Positions 21,221-30,869 of a DNA stretch of 31,126 nucleotides are shown here, one piece after another (positions within the stretch are counted from its first letter, which is position 1; every line of letters starts with the position of its first letter). The position numbers and the translations under genes were made by a program. A model generated the notes under the pieces. That model was not told the origin of the DNA, ran no database searches, and saw nothing but the letters and a program-made list of their open reading frames with translations. This DNA comes from an uncultured Flavobacterium sp. GTDB taxonomy: Bacteria > Bacteroidota > Bacteroidia > Flavobacteriales > Flavobacteriaceae. The stretch lies in NCBI RefSeq assembly GCF_937967675.1, contig NZ_CALBSN010000105.1:1-31126 (forward strand), given 5' to 3'.

Positions 21221-22486
21221 ATGGAAATTGCTATTATTGTAATTTGTTTATTGCTTTCAGCGTTCTTTTCAGGAATGGAAATTGCTTATGTTTCTTCAAA
21301 CAAAGTATATTTATCTATCGAAAAGAGACAACAAAACTTTAATGCATCTATTTTAAACAAACTTACCGAGAAACCATCTCAGTTTATTACCTCAATGCTC
21401 GTTGGAAACAATGTAGTATTGGTGATATATGGGATTTACTCAGGTGATTTAATCATTGATTGGCTAAATAATTATTTTAAACTAACTGCATTCGTTGGAT
21501 TACTTCTACAAACTTTAATATCAACTGCGATAATTTTATTAACCGCAGAATTCCTTCCCAAAGTTTTTTTTCAAATTTATGCCAACTCGTTTATAAAATT
21601 CTTTGCCGTTCCTTCTTATTTTTTCTATCAACTATTTTTTTGGCCAACAAAATTTATCATTTGGATATCAGATACTATTTTAAAGAAATTTTTTAAAACT
21701 CCAGGAGATCAAGTACAAAATTACTTTAGCAAAGTTGAACTTGGAAACTACATCTCTGAACAAATGAACAATGTATCTCAAGAAAATGAAATTGATTCTG
21801 AAATTCAAATATTTCAAAATGCATTAGAATTTTCTGATTTAAAGGCAAGAGATATTATGACACCAAGAACAGAAATTAGTGGTATTGACATATTAGATTC
21901 AGTCATAGAGCTAAGAGAAACTTTCATAAAAACAGGTTATTCTAAATTACTTATTTACCAAAATTCAATAGATGATATTTTAGGTTATGTCCACTCATTT
22001 GAATTGTTCAAAAAACCAAAAACCATCAAAAGTATCTTAATCCCAGTTGAATATATTCCAGAAACTATTTACATAAAAGATGCTTTAGATTTATTAACAA
22101 AAAAAAGAAAAAGCATAGCTGTAGTGTTAGATGAATATGGTGGTACTTCTGGAATTATTACTATTGAAGATATCATAGAGCAACTATTTGGTGAAATTGA
22201 AGACGAACATGATTTAGATGAAGAATTAATTGACGAATCATTAGATGACAACAGCTATTTGTTCTCGGCAAGACTTGATGTAGAATATTTAAATGAGAAA
22301 TACAACTTAGAAATTCCTGAATCTGATTCCTATTCAACTTTGGGAGGTTTTATTGTGAATTACACAAAAGAAATTCCAATCAATGATGAAAAAATAAACA
22401 TCGAAAATTTTGAAATAATCATTCATTCAGCAAGTAATAAAAAAATTGAATTGGTTCGTTTATCTGTAAAAGAAGAAAAAAGATAA
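21221..22486 (+). CDS. CNNM/CBS-domain membrane protein (HlyC/CorC family)
   Basis: The 421-residue protein starts with a CNNM membrane domain (1-~180, with SAFFSGMEIAYVSSNK near the N-terminus and three or four helices). Two CBS modules follow (~200-325, for example LKARDIMTPRTEISGID and KSIAVVLDEYGGTSGIITIEDI), then a C-terminal CorC/HlyC transporter-associated domain (~340-418, with YSTLGGFIVNY). This family is linked to magnesium or divalent-cation homeostasis and is sometimes labelled hemolysin. It resembles but is not assigned to GldE, the gliding-linked member. It shares the operon with the upstream lptC and the small membrane protein. Confidence 0.88.
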   Translation: MEIAIIVICLLLSAFFSGMEIAYVSSNKVYLSIEKRQQNFNASILNKLTEKPSQFITSMLVGNNVVLVIYGIYSGDLIIDWLNNYFKLTAFVGLLLQTLISTAIILLTAEFLPKVFFQIYANSFIKFFAVPSYFFYQLFFWPTKFIIWISDTILKKFFKTPGDQVQNYFSKVELGNYISEQMNNVSQENEIDSEIQIFQNALEFSDLKARDIMTPRTEISGIDILDSVIELRETFIKTGYSKLLIYQNSIDDILGYVHSFELFKKPKTIKSILIPVEYIPETIYIKDALDLLTKKRKSIAVVLDEYGGTSGIITIEDIIEQLFGEIEDEHDLDEELIDESLDDNSYLFSARLDVEYLNEKYNLEIPESDSYSTLGGFIVNYTKEIPINDEKINIENFEIIIHSASNKKIELVRLSVKEEKR

Positions 22487-22548
22487 AAAATCTTTCGAAT
22501 TTTCGAGTAAAATATGAGTTTACTATTTTATTATTAAATAGATAATTG

Positions 22549-22556
22549 TATTTTCG
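22549..22556 (+). promoter_or_regulatory. Possible -7 box (TATTTTCG) before the PpiD-like gene
   Basis: TATTTTCG differs from TAnnTTTG at one position and lies 30 bases before the start, in the 100-base gap after the CNNM gene. No -33 element seen. Weak support for an internal promoter. Confidence 0.3.
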
Positions 22557-22586
22557 CCCTCTGAAAAAAATTAAACACAAATAAAA

Positions 22587-24644
22587 ATGGCAGTTTTATC
22601 TAAAATTAGACAACGTTCATTCTTCTTAATTATTATCATTGCTTTAGCATTATTCTCATTTGTTTTAGCGGATGTAATTCAAAGCGGAACTTTCAATTCT
22701 AGTACAAACAATGTTGGTTCTGTGAACGGAACAGATATTGAAGCTCAAGAATTTATGCAAAATGTTTCAATGATTGAAAAGCAAGGACAAGGAACTACTT
22801 CAACACAAGCAATGAATAGCGCTTGGGAACAAGAAGTTAGAAAAATCATCCTTTCAAGTGAATTTGAGAAATTAGGATTAAAAATTGGAAACGAACAATT
22901 AATTAATGTTATCAAGCAAAATCCAAATTTAGCTCAAAATCCACAATTCTTAAATGCAGCTGGACAGTTTGATGAAAATAAATTCAAAGAATTTTTAAAA
23001 GGAATTAAAAATGCTCCTGATCAATCACAATGGTTAGAATGGAAAGAATTTGAAAAAAACATTGAGAGATTTGCTGTTGAGCAAATGTATAACACCATGA
23101 TTAAGTCTGGAGTATATACCACAAAAGCAGAAGGTAAATTTCAATACAAAACTGAAAATGACAAAGCTGACTTTGAATATGTTTCAGTAGCATTTTCAAC
23201 AGTAAACGATGATCAAGTTAAAGTAACTGATGCTGAGATTATTGATTTCATGAAGAAATCTCCAAAAAAATACAAATCAGATAATACAACAAGCATTGAT
23301 TTCGTTTTAGTAGAAAACAAACCATCAAAAGAAGACGAACAAGCAATGTTATCTTCAATAGGTGATGTTAAAGTAAAATTCGATTCTGTTGCCAATGTTG
23401 GTGAATTCGTTAATGCAAATTCAGATATTAAATTTGATTCAACTTATTTAGCTAAAAAAGATTTACCACTTGACTACCAAGAGCAATTATTTAACTTGCC
23501 TGTTGGTGGTGTTTTTGGTCCATATGTTTTCAATGGACACCAATGTATTTCTAGAATGATCGCTAAAAAAGGAAATGCAAGCGCTAAAGCTAGTCACATT
23601 TTATTAGCTTACAAAGGAGCACCTCAATCTACTGCAACTAGAACTAAAGAAGAAGCTCAAGCTTTAGCAAATGACTTATTAGCCCAAGCAAAAGCAAATC
23701 CTGGAAACTTCGCAATGTTAGCTATGACAAATTCTGACGACCCAGGATCTAAAAACAATGGAGGTGAATATGACAACATTATGCCTGGTCAAATGGTACC
23801 AAAATTTAATGATTTTGTATTTAACAATCCTGTTGGCATGATTGGAGTTGTTGAAACGGAGTATGGATTTCATGTTATTAAAGTTTTAGACAAGTATGGA
23901 GCTGTGCTTATGGGAACGGTTGCTCAAAAAATACAACCTTCTGAAGCAACAATAGATGCAATTTACACAAAAGCAAGTCAACTTGAGGCTGATGCAAACG
24001 AAAATAAAGATTTCGCCGCTGTAGCTAAAAAAGCTGGGTTAGAAGTAGTTCCAGCAACTAACTTAAAAGGATTTGACGAATATGTTCAAGGAGTTGGTTC
24101 TCAAAGAGAAATTGTAAGATGGTCATTCAACAAAGATACTGAAATAGGAGATGTTAGACGTTTTGATGTTCCTCAAGGTTTTGTTATTGCAAAATTAAAA
24201 GACAGAAACGAAACAGGTTTATTACCAATTGATGTTGCTAGACAATCTGTTGAACCGCTTATTAAAAATCAGAAAAAAGCTGAAATTATCAAGAAAAAAA
24301 TGAATGGAAATTCATTAGAGGCAGTTGCAAAAGCTTCTGGTGCTTCAATACAAACTGCTACTGGCATTTCTTTGAAAACACCTGTACTTCCAAATATGGG
24401 TAATGAACCTAAAGTTGTTGGAAAAGCATTTGGTTTAGCTGCAGGAAAAACTTCTGAAATTATCGAAGGTAATTCAGGTATGTTTATGGTAAGAGCTAAA
24501 ACCGTAACTAAAGCTCCAGAGGTTCCAAGTTATGCTACTTACATTACACAAGACAGAAGTCAAAATCAATCATATGCTATCTCTAAAGCTTATATTGCTT
24601 TAAAAGATAAAGCAGAGATTAAAGATAATAGAGCTAACTTCTAA
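22587..24644 (+). CDS. PpiD-like periplasmic peptidyl-prolyl isomerase / chaperone
   Basis: The 685-residue protein has a single N-terminal membrane anchor (about 10-29, RSFFLIIIIALALFSFVLAD), with the rest in the periplasm. Residues ~40-180 form the SurA/PpiD-type helical chaperone domain. A parvulin rotamase domain lies at ~334-435: SHILLAYKGA, FAMLAMTNSDDPGSKNNGGE and TEYGFHVIKVLDK. A further helical and strand-rich part runs to the C-terminus. It helps outer-membrane and secreted proteins fold after export. Length and layout match Bacteroidetes PpiD/SurA-like proteins. It closes the coaX-to-ppiD operon and is followed by a strong hairpin terminator. Confidence 0.9.
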   Translation: MAVLSKIRQRSFFLIIIIALALFSFVLADVIQSGTFNSSTNNVGSVNGTDIEAQEFMQNVSMIEKQGQGTTSTQAMNSAWEQEVRKIILSSEFEKLGLKIGNEQLINVIKQNPNLAQNPQFLNAAGQFDENKFKEFLKGIKNAPDQSQWLEWKEFEKNIERFAVEQMYNTMIKSGVYTTKAEGKFQYKTENDKADFEYVSVAFSTVNDDQVKVTDAEIIDFMKKSPKKYKSDNTTSIDFVLVENKPSKEDEQAMLSSIGDVKVKFDSVANVGEFVNANSDIKFDSTYLAKKDLPLDYQEQLFNLPVGGVFGPYVFNGHQCISRMIAKKGNASAKASHILLAYKGAPQSTATRTKEEAQALANDLLAQAKANPGNFAMLAMTNSDDPGSKNNGGEYDNIMPGQMVPKFNDFVFNNPVGMIGVVETEYGFHVIKVLDKYGAVLMGTVAQKIQPSEATIDAIYTKASQLEADANENKDFAAVAKKAGLEVVPATNLKGFDEYVQGVGSQREIVRWSFNKDTEIGDVRRFDVPQGFVIAKLKDRNETGLLPIDVARQSVEPLIKNQKKAEIIKKKMNGNSLEAVAKASGASIQTATGISLKTPVLPNMGNEPKVVGKAFGLAAGKTSEIIEGNSGMFMVRAKTVTKAPEVPSYATYITQDRSQNQSYAISKAYIALKDKAEIKDNRANF

Positions 24645-24661
24645 GAAGAATTTAATATAAT

Positions 24662-24699
24662 AAAAAAGGCTATCCGAAAATCGTGATAGCCTTTTTTTT
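24662..24699. terminator. Bidirectional terminator between ppiD-like gene and umuD
   Basis: A 13-bp stem (AAAAAAGGCTATC at 24662-24674, GATAGCCTTTTTT at 24685-24697) with a ten-base loop is followed by further T on plus. A-runs on the left give T-runs on minus. It serves the plus gene ending at 24644 and the minus gene ending at 24698. Confidence 0.85.
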
Positions 24700-25135
24700 A
24701 TTTAATTTGTTTTATAACATAGGTCACAATACCCCAAATTATAAATTCGTTATGTGGTTCTATTTGAATGGGAGCATAATTTGGATTTTCGGGCATTAAA
24801 AAAATAGCTTCATCAGTTTTCTTGATTCGTTTTACTGTAAACTCACCGTCTATAAAACAAACTGCTACAGCATTATTTCTTGGCTCAAGACTTCTATCAA
24901 TTACTAAAATATCGCCATCATCAATTCCTGCTCCTATCATGGAGTTTCCACTTGCCTTGGCATAAAAGGTTGCTTCTTTGTTCTTAATCAATAAATGATC
25001 TAAACTTACTTTTGATTCTTCAAAATCAGCTGCAGGCGAAGGAAATCCCGCTTTAATTTCACTCGAAATAAATGAGGTTTCAATCGGATTTTCAAAATCA
25101 GGGACGAAAAAAGTTATTTTGGAATTTACTTGCAT
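24698..25135 (-). CDS. umuD: UmuD-like SOS mutagenesis protein (S24/LexA-type self-cleaving)
   Basis: This protein is processed by RecA-stimulated self-cleavage to activate the Y-family polymerase. The 145-residue sequence has the Ser/Lys dyad: Ser65 in ASGNSMIGAG and Lys102 in GEFTVKRIKK. By alignment with Escherichia coli UmuD, cleavage should be between Ala29 and Gly30 (KAG-FPSPAADF), where the E. coli pair is Cys-Gly. Length is normal. It overlaps the end of umuC by 10 bases on the same strand, but lies downstream of umuC, the reverse of the E. coli order. It is too short, and lacks the DNA-binding domain, to be LexA itself. Confidence 0.92.
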   Translation of the reverse strand: MQVNSKITFFVPDFENPIETSFISSEIKAGFPSPAADFEESKVSLDHLLIKNKEATFYAKASGNSMIGAGIDDGDILVIDRSLEPRNNAVAVCFIDGEFTVKRIKKTDEAIFLMPENPNYAPIQIEPHNEFIIWGIVTYVIKQIK

Positions 25136-26391
25136 TTTACTTCTAGTAATTCGTTAAAATTCGTAGTATATCGATTGGATAAATGATTCTGTTTCATTTT
25201 CCAAGTACGTTTTAAATCTTGTGACGCTAATCTAAGTTTACGTTCACCTGTTTTCGCTTGAACAGCATCCATAACCTCCATGAGTTTTTGGTATTTGGGA
25301 TTCTCCTCATCAAAAAGTTTAAATTGGCGTTGCAAAGAAGGCACAATCTCTGAAACTATAACACCTGCTTTTTTGTAAGCGGTTCCTTCTTGATATAAAT
25401 CTTTCAACATCATAATAGCGGTTTGACTAATTGAAAAAGAAGTATTGGAAGGAAAAGATAAAGTTTGCATGCGATAAAAACTATACTTTTCACCATTAGC
25501 GTTAAATGGATCTTTTCGCAAATACAAAGTAACCGCATTGCAACAGGAATTTTGTTTACGCAATTTCTCGGAACAAACACTGGCAAAAGTTACTACTCGC
25601 TCTTTGAGTTCATTAAAATCAGTAATATCTTTCTCGAAACTTCTCGTTACAGCGATATTTTTCTTTACCTTAGGTTCTTCCATTTCTAATACAGATTTCC
25701 CTTCTAATTCATACTTCAAACGCATGCCTACTACTCCCATTTCTTTGCGAATAAAAGCTTCGTTATGCGGAAGTGTAAAATCATAAGCCGTATTAATGTT
25801 TTTTGCTTGCATTTTTTTGGTTAAACGAAAACCAATGCCCCAAACATTTTCAATTTTAGTCCACTTTAAGGCTTTGATTCGTTTTTCCTCGGTATCGATA
25901 ACATAAATTCCATTTGTGCGTTCTGGAAACTTCTTAGCGATTTTATTAGCTACTTTTGAAAGTGCTTTTGTAGGCGCAAAACCGATTCCAATAGGAATAC
26001 TCAACCATTTCAAAATTCTGTGTTGGATTTCGGCACCATACGCGTTAAAATCAGGAATTGTCATTCCTGAAAAATTCAAAAAAGCTTCGTCGATACTATA
26101 CACCTCAACATTGGGCGTATAATTTTCTAAGATTTTCATCACTCTATGACTCAAATCGCCATACAACGCATAATTGGAAGAAAAAACGTGAATATCATGT
26201 TGCTTTATCAAATCGCGAACCTGAAATTCGGGTGCACCCATTGGAATTCCCAATGTTTTAGCTTCGTTACTACGCGAAATGATACAACCGTCATTATTAG
26301 ACAAAACCACAACAGGTTTACCATTTAACTGAGGCTGAAAAACACGTTCGCAAGAAACGTAAAAGTTATTACAATCAACTAAAGCATACAT
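25126..26391 (-). CDS. umuC: UmuC-like Y-family DNA polymerase (DNA polymerase V catalytic subunit)
   Basis: This error-prone polymerase copies damaged DNA under stress. The 421-residue protein carries the Y-family active-site acidic residues Asp6 (ALVDCNNFYVSCE) and Asp101-Glu102 (YSIDEAFLNF). It also has the nucleotide-handling loop VVVLSNNDGCIISRS and a helix-hairpin-helix region (KIENVWGIGFRL). A little-finger domain follows (~230-350), and the C-terminal part fits UmuC. It overlaps umuD by ten bases. A perfect inverted repeat AAAGTT-N5-AACTTT stands six bases before its start (26397-26413) and is a candidate operator. Confidence 0.93.
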   Translation of the reverse strand: MYALVDCNNFYVSCERVFQPQLNGKPVVVLSNNDGCIISRSNEAKTLGIPMGAPEFQVRDLIKQHDIHVFSSNYALYGDLSHRVMKILENYTPNVEVYSIDEAFLNFSGMTIPDFNAYGAEIQHRILKWLSIPIGIGFAPTKALSKVANKIAKKFPERTNGIYVIDTEEKRIKALKWTKIENVWGIGFRLTKKMQAKNINTAYDFTLPHNEAFIRKEMGVVGMRLKYELEGKSVLEMEEPKVKKNIAVTRSFEKDITDFNELKERVVTFASVCSEKLRKQNSCCNAVTLYLRKDPFNANGEKYSFYRMQTLSFPSNTSFSISQTAIMMLKDLYQEGTAYKKAGVIVSEIVPSLQRQFKLFDEENPKYQKLMEVMDAVQAKTGERKLRLASQDLKRTWKMKQNHLSNRYTTNFNELLEVKCK

Positions 26392-26396
26392 CTTGT

Positions 26397-26413
26397 AAAG
26401 TTACTTCAACTTT
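26397..26413 (-). promoter_or_regulatory. Candidate operator (AAAGTT-N5-AACTTT) of umuCD
   Basis: A perfect six-base inverted repeat with a five-base spacer lies five bases upstream of the umuC start codon. This is the region where a LexA-like repressor of an SOS pair would be expected to bind. Assignment is by position and symmetry only. Confidence 0.4.
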
Positions 26414-26451
26414 CACAAAAAGAAAATGAGTCAATTGTTAATGTTAATAAA

Positions 26452-29400
26452 TTATCGCTTTAAAGAAAAGTGAGCTTTAAAAATTTGTTTAGTCGTTCCA
26501 TTCTGAGGTAAATATTCCACCGTAAACCAATAATCCGTAGAAGGCAGTTTTTCACCATTATAAATTCCATCCCAACCTGAACTAGCAGGCGACATTTGTT
26601 TCAAGAATTTACCATAACGATCAAAAATAGTAATCACTGCATCAGGTTGATGGCTTAAATTCCAAATATTCCAATTATCGTTGACTCCATCTGCATTTGG
26701 TGTAAAATAATTAGGATAATTAATAATATAAATTGGACCAATAGTTGTTTGTGAACATCCGCCCAAAATATCATAAATATTCACATAATATTCGCCTGTT
26801 GGCAAATTAGTAAACACATTACTAGATTGATATTCAGTTACATTTCCATCTGGATAAACCAATTGATATAGGTAATCTCCAAATAATCCACCAGTTAAAT
26901 TTACGGTAATAAACGTGTTGTTTTCAAACGGAGTACTTACCGTAAAATTAGCTACAGCTGGACTCGATTGTACAATAGTTACCGTGGTTGTGTTGTAATT
27001 ACAATTAGCTCCTACATCAGGTGTTAGTTTAATAAATTCAACCGTATAAACTCCTGCTTGTGACGCGGTGTAAGTTGGACCAGTTCCCATTAAAGTTCCA
27101 TTCAAATACCAATTCAAGGTAAAAAATGCAGGATTTAAACCAGAATCCATAGTAAAGGTTCGTAACACATCACCTGTTTGAGAATCTACACAGATAATTC
27201 CACCTTGAATTGTTATGTTCAAAAGAGGATGAACTGTGAATGTGAAAGAAATTTCGTCGTTGCAATTTGGGTTTCCAATTGCTGAAGCGTACACATAATA
27301 CGTATACGTTCCAGGAGTTGTGATATTCAAATTCGCAATTATATCAGCAGCATTACCACCTGATTGCGAATAATAACCAATATTATAGGTTGTTGTTGGC
27401 AATGTTGGTAAAACATAAGTACCACATTTTTCATTATCAAAAACCAATCCTAAAGTAGCTAAGTTAGGTGTTTCAGAAACCACAATATCAAAACTATCTT
27501 CTTGCGTACAAATAGTTCGGTCTCCATTTACTGCATACACATAAATTGTTGTAGTTGTGTTTGGCGTATTAAAAATTGTTCCTGGTAGTACAGGATTTAC
27601 TCCATTTGGATCATAAAAATAACCAATGGTATAATTAAATGGTGTTGGTGCTACATGTGTTAATGCTGGTAATTGGTAATTATCAAACTCACATACGTTT
27701 ACGTTTGGATAATCTGGTAGATTAATTCCATTATATGTAATGGTAAAAGGTCGATTGATTTCACAACCTGTACTAGTATCAATATTATAGAGATAAAAGG
27801 TTTGGGTAGTATTAAAAACTTGAGTAGAAGAAACAACAGCTCCACCACCACTTGGCCCGCCAGGTGCTGTATAAATAGTTCCATTAGTTGGTGCTGGAAT
27901 AGTGTAAGGGTTACATTCGGTTCTACCAATAACATTATCTGTAACAGGAAATGGATTAATACTTATAGTAAAAAAATCTTCATTAGAACATAATGTGGTT
28001 GAACCATCTGGATTATTAAATATGTGTTCATTATAAACATAATAAGTTCCAGGATTTAAATGAGTGCCGGATAAATCTATAATATCACCAGCAAATAACT
28101 GTTGCTGTCCAAATGCTGTGGGACCACCTGACAATGTGTAATAAGTTCCATTTGACAAAACAGGTAGAACAAATTCTCCACATTGAGGTCCATCAGGAAT
28201 ATCGTCAACTAATGGCGTGGGATGAATAACAATATTGTAATTTAAATTACTAGTACAATTAGGCAAAACAGATGTGTTTGTAAAATAATAAACCACTTGG
28301 TTTGATGTTATTGGAATATTAGGGTCTACCGAGACACCTGACTCATTAGGACCTGTAAAATAACCTCCAAATGTAACTGGAGGCAGAACATATCCTTGTT
28401 GAGAACACGCATAAACCGTAGAAAATAATGTAGTATCTACTAAATTAATCACAATATCATTCGACTCAATACAAGTTCCTGGCAAACCTTGACTTGTTGT
28501 GTGCGCTAAAGAATTAACGACATAGTAGGTTCCTGGGAAGTTGGGCCCGGCAACACTAATAACATCTCCTGCATTTAAAGCTGTCCCTCCTCCATTTGGA
28601 TCTGTGTTATAATTTCCATTAGTTAATGGTGGCAAAACATAAGAATCACATGTTGTAACATCTGCAGGATCATCTACCAATGGTACTGGATGTATAAAGA
28701 AAATAAATTGCTCATCTCTACAAAACACCCCATTTACCTCTGCATAATAATATAAAGTTTCTGTAATAGTTGCTGTTGTTGCATTCAAATATTCTGTTCC
28801 TGCTGGAACAATAACACCAATACCTGTTGGGCCTCCTGGCTGCGTATAAAAATTCCCAATGTTTTCTGGAGGAGTTGGTACCACGAATCTTCCACAATGA
28901 TCTAATTGCGGAACATACTCGTCGATCAGCGTTAAATTAAAACTAGATTCATTAGTACAGCCATTTGCATCTGGACCAGCAAAAATATAGTACGTTCCAC
29001 CATCCACTAAAATATCTCCAATATTAAATTGCACTTGACCTGGCGTTGTTGGACCACCTGGCAAAAGATAATAGGTTCCATTCACAATTGTTGGCAAGGT
29101 AAATTGACTACATTCAATTGGATCTGGAATATCATCAACTACAGGAAGTGGATTAACTGTAATAACAAAAGAAGTAACATCAAAACAATTTGGATTTAAA
29201 TTATCTTGAATTCGGATTCCGACAACAACCGTAGTGGTACCATTTGGAATTGAAACGGAAGTTATAGGATTTGTTCCTAAAGAAGCCTCTCCAATCGAAT
29301 TATAATAAGTAACTGTATAATTAGCTGGCGATTGCCCATTTAGAACTTCATTTGTTGTTGTAGCACTAAAAGAATAAGTCGTACTTCCTTGACCTTCACA

Positions 29401-30744
29401 AACTGAAACTGGATTAGGTTGTGTTGCAACGACAGCATTTGTTACAATTAAATCAAAAGTATACTCAGCATCACAAAAATTACCTGTTATGGTATTAAAT
29501 ATTTTAATGTAAATCGTTTGTCCACCAGCACTCGGATAAGATACTAAATTTCCTGCTGGAATTGGATTATTCGCCACTATATCAGCTGGCGTTTCATAAT
29601 AAAAAACATCATAAATAGCAGTATCTATTCCTAAAGCAGCTTCATTGTTTGTAGTTAGATCAAAATTATAAGTTGCTACTCCAGTATTACAAGTTAATAA
29701 ATTAGATGGATTTGTAACTGCTAAATCGAAAAAAACGATGGTATCCGTAATCGTACAAGTTCCTCTAACAGCTTCAACAGTGTAAGTTCCGGCATGAGTT
29801 ACTGTATAAGTAGAATTTGTTTCACCTGGAATGGAATTTCCATTTTCGTACCAAGTATATGTGAAGGTATTATCTAAATTTGTATTCAACAAAACTTCAT
29901 CTCCAGAACAAATAATTTGATCCGAACCTAAATCTAAAGTCGTAGTAAAACTTCCTGCGGCTATAAAAACCGCAGAGTCAAAACCAGTATTGGCGTAATC
30001 TCCAATTACCAATCGAATTCTATAAGGGGTATTAGGAACAACAGCCGAAGAAGCATTCATAACCAATGTTTGTCCTCGCATATTTAATGCCGAAGTAGGA
30101 TTTCCAACATTATATGTTCCAAAAAAAGTCGGATTTACAGAAGCACAACTGTTATTTGGACTTGAAGGATCGTTATAAATACTGTTTCTAATTGTAGTAA
30201 CCGAAACTGGTGTACTTGTACCCGGAATGACTGCTAAATTTGTTGAAACTCCCGTAGATAAATCGGTTAAAACAAAAGCAAAAACATCACTGAATTCACA
30301 TTGATAAAATCCATACTCATTAGAAGCAAACAAAAAATTAAAACTAAAACTATTCGAAAGCGGAATAAAATCAAACTCTAAAAATTCGGCATTTACAATT
30401 GGACTTGTTCCGCCATTATTATTACTTAAATTTTGCAAAAAAGCATCTCCAGAAACAGTAACAGAACTACTCAAATTAGCACCAGAATATTGACCTTGTG
30501 TAAAAGTCGCCACACCATTTCTAATAATTACTCCTTCCGAAATAGGAAAACTAGAACCATTTTGATTAAAATAGGCAACCGCTTGAGTGGAAGAAACCGA
30601 AATATTTGAAACTTCAACACAAGAATTTCCTAACAACAAATCAACTAATTGTGCGGGTGAATTTGTAGCATTATCAACTGTTATCCCTTGTGAAAACAAA
30701 CAAGTTGAATATAAAAAGGCAAATATAAAAAGTAAGTTTTTCAA
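26452..30744 (-). CDS. Large T9SS-exported surface protein (choice-of-anchor L, repeated modules, type B sorting domain)
   Basis: The 1430-residue protein has a signal peptide (1-19). An N-terminal choice-of-anchor-L-like domain (~25-270) includes ISEGVIIRNG and EFDFIPLSNSFSFNFLFASNEYG. An Ig/PKD-like segment follows (~272-330). Further beta modules lead to eight units opening with Cys-x(2-4)-[YF]-x-[LIV]-P: ECSQFTLP, HCGRFVVP, TCDSYVLP, ACSQQGYVLP, QCGEFVLP, ECNPYTIP, VCEFDNYQLP and KCGTYVLP. Four carry a GG-P-[TS] motif after the Cys-Pro start. The last ~85 residues form the gliding-motility / T9SS type B C-terminal domain: YFTPNADGVNDNW, ITIFDRYGKFLKQM, GWDGIYNG and DYWFTVEY. It is exported by the type IX system and probably serves as an adhesin or matrix protein. 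No enzyme motif is seen. Confidence 0.92.
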   Translation of the reverse strand: MKNLLFIFAFLYSTCLFSQGITVDNATNSPAQLVDLLLGNSCVEVSNISVSSTQAVAYFNQNGSSFPISEGVIIRNGVATFTQGQYSGANLSSSVTVSGDAFLQNLSNNNGGTSPIVNAEFLEFDFIPLSNSFSFNFLFASNEYGFYQCEFSDVFAFVLTDLSTGVSTNLAVIPGTSTPVSVTTIRNSIYNDPSSPNNSCASVNPTFFGTYNVGNPTSALNMRGQTLVMNASSAVVPNTPYRIRLVIGDYANTGFDSAVFIAAGSFTTTLDLGSDQIICSGDEVLLNTNLDNTFTYTWYENGNSIPGETNSTYTVTHAGTYTVEAVRGTCTITDTIVFFDLAVTNPSNLLTCNTGVATYNFDLTTNNEAALGIDTAIYDVFYYETPADIVANNPIPAGNLVSYPSAGGQTIYIKIFNTITGNFCDAEYTFDLIVTNAVVATQPNPVSVCEGQGSTTYSFSATTTNEVLNGQSPANYTVTYYNSIGEASLGTNPITSVSIPNGTTTVVVGIRIQDNLNPNCFDVTSFVITVNPLPVVDDIPDPIECSQFTLPTIVNGTYYLLPGGPTTPGQVQFNIGDILVDGGTYYIFAGPDANGCTNESSFNLTLIDEYVPQLDHCGRFVVPTPPENIGNFYTQPGGPTGIGVIVPAGTEYLNATTATITETLYYYAEVNGVFCRDEQFIFFIHPVPLVDDPADVTTCDSYVLPPLTNGNYNTDPNGGGTALNAGDVISVAGPNFPGTYYVVNSLAHTTSQGLPGTCIESNDIVINLVDTTLFSTVYACSQQGYVLPPVTFGGYFTGPNESGVSVDPNIPITSNQVVYYFTNTSVLPNCTSNLNYNIVIHPTPLVDDIPDGPQCGEFVLPVLSNGTYYTLSGGPTAFGQQQLFAGDIIDLSGTHLNPGTYYVYNEHIFNNPDGSTTLCSNEDFFTISINPFPVTDNVIGRTECNPYTIPAPTNGTIYTAPGGPSGGGAVVSSTQVFNTTQTFYLYNIDTSTGCEINRPFTITYNGINLPDYPNVNVCEFDNYQLPALTHVAPTPFNYTIGYFYDPNGVNPVLPGTIFNTPNTTTTIYVYAVNGDRTICTQEDSFDIVVSETPNLATLGLVFDNEKCGTYVLPTLPTTTYNIGYYSQSGGNAADIIANLNITTPGTYTYYVYASAIGNPNCNDEISFTFTVHPLLNITIQGGIICVDSQTGDVLRTFTMDSGLNPAFFTLNWYLNGTLMGTGPTYTASQAGVYTVEFIKLTPDVGANCNYNTTTVTIVQSSPAVANFTVSTPFENNTFITVNLTGGLFGDYLYQLVYPDGNVTEYQSSNVFTNLPTGEYYVNIYDILGGCSQTTIGPIYIINYPNYFTPNADGVNDNWNIWNLSHQPDAVITIFDRYGKFLKQMSPASSGWDGIYNGEKLPSTDYWFTVEYLPQNGTTKQIFKAHFSLKR

Positions 30745-30813
30745 GATTCATGGGGTTTAAATCATTGACATAAATATAACTAAAAAAAGGAAAACTAAAT
30801 ATTATTAAACACA

Positions 30814-30849
30814 AAAAAGTTTGAATATTAAAAAATATTCAAACTTTTT
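30814..30849. terminator. Intrinsic terminator after lepA (bidirectional stem)
   Basis: A 16-bp perfect stem (arms 30814-30829 and 30834-30849, AAAAAGTTTGAATATT) with loop AAAA lies 20 bases beyond the lepA stop. A-runs flank it, giving T-runs on minus. Confidence 0.8.
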
Positions 30850-30869
30850 GTTAATTATTTAATTTTTAT

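Noticed and set aside
21221..22486. Assignment as GldE (gliding motility)
   Set aside because: The CNNM/CBS architecture is shared, but the neighbours are coaX, lptC and ppiD-like genes rather than gld genes, and no specific GldE mark is visible.
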